A DNA stretch of 64,000 bases, from positions 35,809,747 through 35,873,746 of the forward strand of contig OY294047.1 of the NCBI GenBank assembly GCA_958510825.1. The letters are read 5' to 3'. Source of the stretch: Brachypterus glaber (taxonomy: Eukaryota > Arthropoda > Insecta > Coleoptera > Kateretidae). The notes below the pieces were generated by a model, which ran no database searches, had not been told where the DNA came from, and saw only the letters and a program-made list of their open reading frames with translations. This document shows positions 58,125-64,000 of this stretch, one piece after another. Numbering within the stretch: the first letter of the stretch is position 1; every line of letters starts with the position of its first letter. The position numbers and the translations under genes were made by a program.

Positions 58125-59367
58125 AGCAATTCATTTTAAATGCAAAAACACTTAGCACAGCATAGAAAAAGGAATAAATACAATAAATAAACACAGCCAT
58201 AAATGAACTCGATACAGCTGAGTCAAATGTCATACATACATACATACAGTGTTGTCAGATATATCAAATTGACAGGCATATACAGAAATTAAATTCACTT
58301 ATGCTAATAATTTTTTTGTTAATTTAAGTATTTTATAACACATTTATTAATATTAAATGTATCATTTATGTGTTTTTCTTAAGATTTATAGATTTTATTT
58401 GAAATAATATATTTTATTATATAAAACAAAAGAACCGCTATAGTGTGTTGGCAACGTTGGATTCGCCATTTTGACTACATTCTGAAATATATCTATACTT
58501 TGTTATTACACACTCAGAAGACCTGCGCAAAGCTCAAATTCCGTTCTAGATGTTAAGTTCTGTGTAAATATGATACTACGCCATAAAAATGTAAAAAAAC
58601 AAAAACATTATGCAAACACGTTAATATAAATAAGATCCATTCATGAGCCAAAATGTCAACAATAAAAAACGAGTTTTTCGTTTTTATTGTCAGTTCCGCT
58701 AGCGTAATATATTTTTAGCAATAAACGCTAACCCAGCGTATTTGTCGTATTTGTAACAATGAGACTGGTTAAACAAAATTTTGAAGGAAAATTTGAAAAT
58801 CCCAACTAGTATAGTTTGAACGCACGGATCTGTGGCTACGGGAAATATGTTTGGAATGTGTGTGCAAGCGGGAGGCCCGTTGTAGGCACGTACGCCTTAT
58901 AACGCTGTTGACGGATAGAAGAGAGCGCGAATGATTCCTTCCCATTTTCGTCGGAGACTTTCTTTCATGCGGAGAACTATATATTTTAAAGTGAAAATCC
59001 CATAGATAAATTAAGACACTGAAATACACAACAGTTTAAAAGTCATTAATTGTTCGGCAGAAAGATTCTGCAAATTTAAAACATCAAATACAACTATTTT
59101 GTTTAGCAGTGCAATAACGATCCAAAGACTACTTGTTATCTGTATAACAGATGTTCGGACGCCGAATAACACACTAACTTCTTCCTGCACAGAAGTATCG
59201 CAGGCTTTCTGCAGCAGCAAAACTATTAAAACGACACTTTAGAATAATACTTTCTTTTGCAGCAATAACAAATTTAGATTTCCAGAGTTACTGTAGGAAA
59301 CTCACAGCGTAGATTTACAATATTTTTACCTGTTTTTTACTTATACACATTTTAACCTTTACCTTTA
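58125..59367. other. Gene-free stretch
   Basis: GC rises at 58800-58980, but no convincing exon chain is visible on either strand. TTGGCAACGTTGGATTCGCC near 58449 resembles promoter-proximal sequence in insects; no gene follows. Confidence 0.35.
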
Positions 59368-59503
59368 AGGGTATTCAAGTATTACGTAACGCTCCCAGGT
59401 GGGGGTCATTTTGGAGTGTTACGCCTATGTTAGGAAAATAGCGTTACAGGGGGGGGGTCAAAAATTGTCAAAATTTGCGTTACGTAATACTTAAACGTTC
59501 CCT
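59368..59503. mobile_element. Family C MITE, full copy (136 bp)
   Basis: The ends are AGGGTATTCAAGTATTACGT, then AACGC, and the inverse of AGGGAACGTTTAAGTATTAC, then GTAACGC. The interior has GGGGGTCATTTTGGAGTGTT and a G-run. TTA/TAA-type sequence flanks it. Confidence 0.8.
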
Positions 59504-59607
59504 AATTAGTTTTTTGAGTTTTAATAGTTGTCATGGAAAAAGAAAGAAAAGTTGTCAATTTTGAAATATAAAATTTATCCTTTGGCAAATTTTTACTGTG
59601 TACATTT

Positions 59608-59735
59608 TTTGAACTGGCACCTCTGTAGAATGTAAAAAATTCAAGGTCACCTATGCTTTACATGCTATATTTTACCTCTTCTCTTCCTCTTGTCTCAGCT
59701 CACAGGTGCCAGTTAGTATTGTAACAACATTAATT
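59608..59735 (+). repeat. Direct repeat, copy 2 (GGCACCT block)
   Basis: See 55829-55950. The ends ACTGGCACCT (59613) and AGGTGCCAGT (59704) are inverted, so this may be a tiny MITE. Confidence 0.75.
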
Positions 59736-59753
59736 AACAATGAAAAAAGTGGG

Positions 59754-59970
59754 TATGAAGACTACAGGACAAAAACGCTAATGGTCACAATCCGAATAAA
59801 GTCTACTTTCACATAAATACTGCCGTGCTCATCTGAAAGGTCCTATCTACATAGATTTAACATACACATAGGACCTTTCAGCTGAGCAAGGCAGAATAAG
59901 CATGGTATACCGTGGAACTCGAACTTATTCGCATTGTGACCCTCAGCGTTTTTGTCGTGTAGTCTTCATA
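59754..59970. mobile_element. 217-bp MITE with TA target
   Basis: The ends TATGAAGACTACAGGACAAA, then AACGCT, pair with the inverse at the right (TATGAAGACTACACGACAAA). They are followed by ATGGTCACAAT-type inner pairing. The centre is a second hairpin around CTGAAAGGTCCTAT. The outer TA on both sides suits Tc1/mariner-type insertion. Confidence 0.8.
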
Positions 59971-59990
59971 TAAATTACATTACATGTCTG

Positions 59991-60176
59991 CATAGAAAAA
60001 ACGGATACCTTGAACCAAGGACACGTGTCTTTGTATATGTTCAAAGCCATATTCTCTTCTTTCAAGGCTGGCATTGACTTTGGTTCAAGAAAATGTCAGC
60101 CTTGAAACAAGAGAATATGGCTTTAAACATATCCAAAAACACGTGTCCTTGGTTCAAGGAATCCGTTTTTTCTATG
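59991..60176. mobile_element. 186-bp hairpin element
   Basis: CATAGAAAAAACGGATACCT, then TGAACCAAGGACACGTGT, and AGCCATATTCTCTT are all mirrored on the right side with few mismatches. The loop is under 20 bases. Confidence 0.85.
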
Positions 60177-61286
60177 TGTTTAACCTCGTACTATTCTACT
60201 CAATTAAGCATCATCTAAGTCCAGGACTTGTATGGGCTAGTAGTAGAGGGAACCGTCGGCTTATACTGACTTTCGAACCAGTTTTTTTAGGAAGTGTCTG
60301 CTTCACTTACACCTTCCCTAAATTTCAATTATTAATTAACTCAAAAAAAATAAATCGGTGCCAGTGAGAATCGAACGCAAGTACATGAATTAAAAAAAAA
60401 GAGTAAATATTAATTTTTTGTAAACGATCGATGCCAGGGTCAGATTATTAAAGAGGACCTATGTTGGACTACTTTAATCATAAATTGTAATACATTATCT
60501 GCATTTTTTTTTCGAATTTTGATCTTGTTTTTGTCCCGTAGAAAAATATTTACCCATATAGGTTCATAAACTTTTTCACACTAAACCTCAATTTATAAAA
60601 ACATTAATAAATACGGGTAGGACATTAAATATCCGTGTATGAAGGTCAACCCTGTAGAAAAAAATATGATAGAGGTTATAGGATTATAAAAATATCCCAG
60701 CTACTAGAAAATAATATGGGTACTGACACAAAGGTTAAAGCGGGTGTTCAAGAATAAACTATAGGCATGTAGATTTTATTGTCGTTATAAGGGAAGCTGT
60801 AGCTTTAGTTCTTAAAAAAAAAGTGTTGCAGAGCTCTCAAGGAAAATAAGAAAAAAGTCAGTAAAATGAGAATTAGTAAATAGTAATCAGGGAATGTCGC
60901 TATTTGGCAGTTTTAGTTAAAAAAACGTTTTTCAATATAAATAACCCTAATCCAGCCATCTACTATCTAAAATATTATTGTTGGGTTACCAAACCAAGCT
61001 TAAATATCACTATTGCTTTGGTGAAGTAAACGGCAATATTTTATAAAAAGTCGGGGAATTTTAACCATAAATTCCATACGAAACACTTTTTGTCCAGTTT
61101 TTTTATTCAATTGTTGTCCAAATAAAGAAATATATTTTTCACAGGAAATTTTTGATTGGATTGATTGTATTCCAGTGATTCCAGATTTATAAATTTATTA
61201 GAGTAAGTTAGCATGTCACAACTGGGGAAGCCGGGTAGTAAAGCTAGTTTAAAAACGATAAAATGGAATGCCTTAAAGAATTGATT
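60177..61286. other. Gene-free stretch
   Basis: No gene is supported. A TGCGTTCGATTCTCACTGGC segment on the minus strand near 60357-60375 looks like a tRNA T-arm and 3' end, but no acceptor or D-arm is present. Confidence 0.4.
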
Positions 61287-61858
61287 TTTTCTACGACTGC
61301 TTTAGAATGTAAGCAAATACACACACTTTTCAAACACAGAATATTCCGTATCAAGTGTTAGAATGAGCACGTGTTTATAAAAGAAAAGAAAAGCAAAATT
61401 AGCAAAAATATCTGTATTTTGCCATGAAATATTGAATAATTTAATGCAATTTAAAGTTTTGCGTTTAAATTACATAGTTTATTAGTTTTTCTTAATATGT
61501 GACCAGTTTTTTATCAATTTAGTTCCAAAAATTAAAACTGCTCGATCTATTGTTAAATATTTAAACCTGATATCTGCCACCATGAAATATTGAATAATTT
61601 AATGAAATTTAAAGTTTTGCGTTAAAATTACATAAAGTTTATTAGTTTTTTTTTTTTAATATTTGACCAGTTTTTTATCAATTTAGTTCAAAAAATTAAA
61701 ACCTTCATCTATTGTTAAAGTACTGATTTGATAAAATTATTAAATAACATTAATTGTTTTCTTTAAAAATATGTCTTTTGTTGCATTTACAATGTCAAGT
61801 CACAAAAAAAATTGTTTTTAACCTTGTCCGCAGTTTAAAGCCATACAGTGTTTCATAT

Positions 61859-62555
61859 TATATCCAAGTGTACCGTATTGCACCTTGGTTCCAATAACCC
61901 TCATATAAACTACACTATTGACGCCATATCTTTGGCTACTGTTCAGGAGCAGGTAGATCTTGGTGTAACAATAACTTCCAACCTGTCTTGGTCTAGACAT
62001 GTTGGAAATATTGTTAAGAAAGCTAACAAAACTACCTACATAATGTTCAAAACTTTCCAAAATCCCTCTCCATCCCTCTTTAATCTCCTTTATAAATCAT
62101 ACATTAGACCTCAACTGGAACATGCAGCATTAATATGGACTCCTAACTTGATAAAGGACATAAATTTGTTGGAAGGTGTTCAGCGTAGAGCAACTAAATC
62201 TGTGCGTAGTATTAGCAATTTACCCTACCATGACCGTTTGGAGGCACTCAGTTTGCCAGTCTTGTCTGAAAGACGTCAAAGAGGAGAAATGATTTTTACC
62301 TATAGGATAGTTAATGGACACTTCAGTGGTGATATCAATAATATGCTGACTTTAAGTGATAATCTGCAACTACGTGGTCACTCATTTAAGTTAAAGAAAG
62401 AAAACTACAAGTCAACAATCCGTCAGAACTTCTTCTCGAACAGAGTTTTCAACCGCTCGAATGGACTTCAGTCAAGTGTAGTAACTGCCACAACTGTTAA
62501 CTCTTTTAAAAACAATTATGATAGAACCCAAAGACACTTAGTTTCTTATATTTAA
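61859..62555 (+). CDS. LINE ORF2 C-terminal part (CR1/L2/Jockey-type)
   Basis: It is open for about 230 codons without a stop. It contains the thumb motif VDLGVTITSNLSWSRHVGNI, then IRPQLEHAALIWTP and LLEGVQRRATK, then LPYHDRLEALSLPVLSERRQ. These are conserved blocks downstream of the RT palm in CR1/L2/Jockey-type LINE proteins, which act as endonuclease and reverse transcriptase for target-primed insertion. Palm motifs and the endonuclease are missing. The frame extends a few codons upstream into family D sequence, so the apparent start at 61848 is not genuine. The intact frame implies a young insertion. Confidence 0.85.
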
Positions 62556-62645
62556 TTCTTATTTTTAGTCCCTACTTTTGAGCTATAATAGGTTTCGATC
62601 TCAGCTCTAAATTGTATTTTAATAATAATAATAATAATAATAATA
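61859..62645 (+). mobile_element. 5'-truncated LINE inserted in family D copy 2
   Basis: The insertion is delimited by comparison with the empty site at 25870-25895. ATAT at 61855-61858 and 62646-62649 may be a short target duplication. The 3' end is an AAT repeat. Confidence 0.8.
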
Positions 62646-62647
62646 AT
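62619..62647. repeat. (AAT)n LINE tail
   Basis: Nine or so AAT units forming the 3' end of the LINE. Confidence 0.85.
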
Positions 62648-62832
62648 ATTTGCAGTCGAAGAAAAAGTATAGTCTACAACACGTATGGAATAGTCATTCC
62701 GCGCTAGCAGTACCGACAAACTTCCATACTAGTTATAGAATATACTATTTAAAATACTAAATGTGACAAATGACAAAATTTGTGTTTAAAATATTAAAAA
62801 GCCGTGAAGATATGTAATGCTACGCATTCCAT

Positions 62833-63501
62833 TATATACTATTCACAGTAAATGGTATATTGCATTTTCCAAAATGCTTGAAAAAAATCTGTTTCAGAAG
62901 AAAAAGTAATAAAATTAAATTTTTTTTTCAAATAAGATATTTTCTTGAAAAACAAAAAAATATATATTTTTTTATTTTTCAAAGAAAAACCTTTTTTTTA
63001 TTTTGTTTTTGCGAAAAACGAAAAACGAAAAAAATAAAAAAGAAATTATAAAAAAGTTTAACCCCCCATAACTTTTTTGTTTTTGGGGGGATTACTTTCA
63101 AAATTGAAAGAATTAATCATTATAATAAAAGTAATTTTTTTCTGAAAAAGTTACGTTAATCGGAATTTTCTTTCAGCTTTTTCGATTCGTGTCTACAAAA
63201 ATCGTGACAAAGGACAGCCAAAAAAAATATAAAGTTTTTCTTTTTTCATAAAACAAATTTATATCCAAGAATTTTTTGTTTATGGAACGTTCAAGTATTA
63301 CGTAACGCAAATTTTGATCATTTTGTACCCCCCCCCCCTGTAACGCTACTTTTCTATACCATTAACATGGGCGTAACACTCCAAAGTGACCCCCCCCTAG
63401 GAGCGTTACGTAATACTTGAACGGACAACTTTTGAAAATTTTGGGAAATTCGAAACTGTCGTATAATACTATTATAGCGCAGACGCTGTGAACAGTATAA
63501 T
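62833..63501 (-). mobile_element. Repeat family A, full copy 2
   Basis: Starts TATATACTATTCACAGTAAA and ends GCTGTGAACAGTATAATA, the inverse arrangement of 18724-19403. It contains CCCCCCATAACTTTTTTGTT and ATATCCAAGAATTTTTTGT as in the other copies. It is interrupted by a family C MITE. The Lys-rich frame at 62860-63051 is compositional. Confidence 0.72.
63284..63424. mobile_element. Family C MITE nested in family A copy 2
   Basis: The ends are AACGTTCAAGTATTACGTAA and its inverse. The empty site is preserved in the family A fragment at 43040-43060 (TTGTCTATGACG), which places the insertion after TATG. Confidence 0.82.
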
Positions 63502-63859
63502 AGGTAATAGTACATTATTTACCAAGTAACAGAAGTTTAACATTTTTGACCTGCGTCAAATTGCGGGATGAGCGCGCTAGCGCGAAGCCCGCAAGACGCG
63601 GTCTAAAATGTTAAATCTTCGCTCACGTGGAAAATATAGTATTTTTTCACTACCAGTACAATTAATTAGCTATTTATTTATTTATTTATTTTACTATTTA
63701 ATGAAAACGTTTATAAATTTAAAATATCACGCTGGCCGTTCGAGGCCATTAAACAAACAAATGAATAACTTGACATTTCTGGCAGAAATTTTCTGGTGAT
63801 CTGCTAAAATTATTAAGTTAGAAAGTGTTTCCGTGTTAAGTGTAATAAAATATATAAAA
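63502..63859. other. Upstream region with CpG-rich hairpin
   Basis: Between family A and the last ORF. At 63548-63603 nested inverted repeats occur: GACCTGCGTC/GACGCGGTC, then TTGCGGG/CCCGCAA, then CGCGCTAGCGCG. It may belong to a promoter or a repeat end. Confidence 0.4.
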
Positions 63860-64000
63860 ATGGAAAGTGAAATGCAAAGTGATGATTCTGGTACTCCTCC
63901 AGAAATAAGGGGACAGGCGAAAACTGTGAGGGAGAATCTATTGCCTCAAAAATCAATATATAGGGGTTGTACCTCTAATAATCTATGTTCCTTACGGTAA
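63860..64000 (+). CDS. N-terminus resembling a repetitive recombinase-like protein, truncated
   Basis: The ATG at 63860 opens 46 codons ending in TAA at the window edge. The start is MESEMQSDDSGTPPEIRGQA, followed by KTVRENLLPQKS. A PPEI... plus LLPQKS sequence is familiar from the N-terminus of abundant arthropod proteins with a tyrosine-recombinase-like core-binding domain; this is recall. Homology stops after LLPQKS, so either the sequence diverges there or an intron begins nearby. The final CGGTAA could itself include a GT donor. It cannot be resolved without sequence beyond the window. Confidence 0.35.
   Translation: MESEMQSDDSGTPPEIRGQAKTVRENLLPQKSIYRGCTSNNLCSLR

Larger units (their letters stand above)
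61287..62765 (-). mobile_element. Family D (P-like) copy 2, interrupted by a LINE
   Basis: The reverse complement of 25671-26427: it starts TTTTCTACGACTGCTTTAGA and contains the same inner blocks. The THAP-like start MKHCMALNCG is encoded on the minus strand at about 61855-61822. At 61858 the sequence leaves the family D consensus and returns at about 62646 with TTTGCAGTCGAAGAAAAAG, the LINE lying between. The far TIR is lost beyond about 62765. An internal block (about 61395-61540) is partly duplicated at 61580-61720. Confidence 0.65.

Noticed and set aside
58769..59220. Two overlapping minus-strand ORFs (86 and 69 codons)
   Set aside because: No recognisable motif; the frames are Ser/Arg- or Leu-rich by chance and lack a coherent splice context.
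60357..60375. tRNA-like 3' end on the minus strand
   Set aside because: Only a T-arm-like segment and a CACTGGCACC end are visible; no acceptor, D-arm or anticodon arm can be folded.
62860..63051. 63-codon Lys/Phe-rich ORF (and the similar one at 18809-19027)
   Set aside because: It is produced by A- and T-runs in repeat family A; the two copies do not conserve a protein.

Overview
This is an AT-rich (roughly 70% by eye), repeat-dominated stretch of an animal genome, most likely an arthropod and probably an insect. Evidence: GT-AG introns with AATAAA signals, a trypsin-inhibitor-like (TIL) cysteine-rich secreted protein, many non-LTR (LINE) fragments, a Ty3/gypsy LTR retrotransposon, a P-element/THAP9-like transposase remnant and dozens of terminal-inverted-repeat (TIR) elements. 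The species cannot be named from the sequence. No operons, rRNA genes, tRNA genes or CRISPR arrays were found.

Host-like genes are few. (1) A two-exon TIL inhibitor gene: signal peptide at 19779-19833 and a ten-cysteine domain at 22855-23030, separated by a 3-kb intron. (2) A candidate two-exon gene of unknown function: a five-codon first exon at 25558-25572 giving an MGNECS start, and a large exon at 26877-27602 with a short Cys-x-Cys repeat. (3) Two possible first exons of repetitive insect gene families at 35678-35722 and 63860-64000. Everything else recognisable is transposable-element or satellite DNA.

Layout. 1-10 kb: inverted-repeat elements, LINE fragments (4.2-4.9 kb minus, 7.5-8.4 kb plus), a hAT-like non-autonomous element (8400-9109) and a 425-bp CACGG element. 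10.35-16.23 kb: a young Ty3/gypsy element on the minus strand with 2.1-kb, almost identical LTRs and a heavily deleted interior. 16.5-19.4 kb: a dispersed repeat, a piggyBac-like element (17270-18235) and repeat family A. 19.7-23.1 kb: the TIL gene, its intron loaded with two TA-flanked elements. 25.5-27.7 kb: the MGNECS gene, whose intron holds a P-like element retaining a THAP-domain start. 27.95-31.8 kb: a tandem segmental duplication with later insertions in one copy. 32.2-35.4 kb: three abutting MITEs, then a long foldback element with two nested insertions. 35.7-37.6 kb: a TIR element holding a LINE, plus perfect hairpins. 37.9-41.5 kb: satellite arrays. 41.5-49.6 kb: more foldback elements and a LINE tail. 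50-64 kb: small MITEs, P-like transposase 3' exons (minus), a second P-like element interrupted by a LINE, another family A copy and the start of a possible gene.

Names used below: family A = 0.7-kb element with hairpin ends; family B = 425-bp CACGG MITE; family C = MITE with ends GTTCAAGTATTACGTAACGC; family D = P-like element with THAP start. The genes do not form a pathway. The main biology is the layering of mobile elements, with several empty-site and filled-site pairs that let the order of insertion be read. All repeat comparisons were made by eye.
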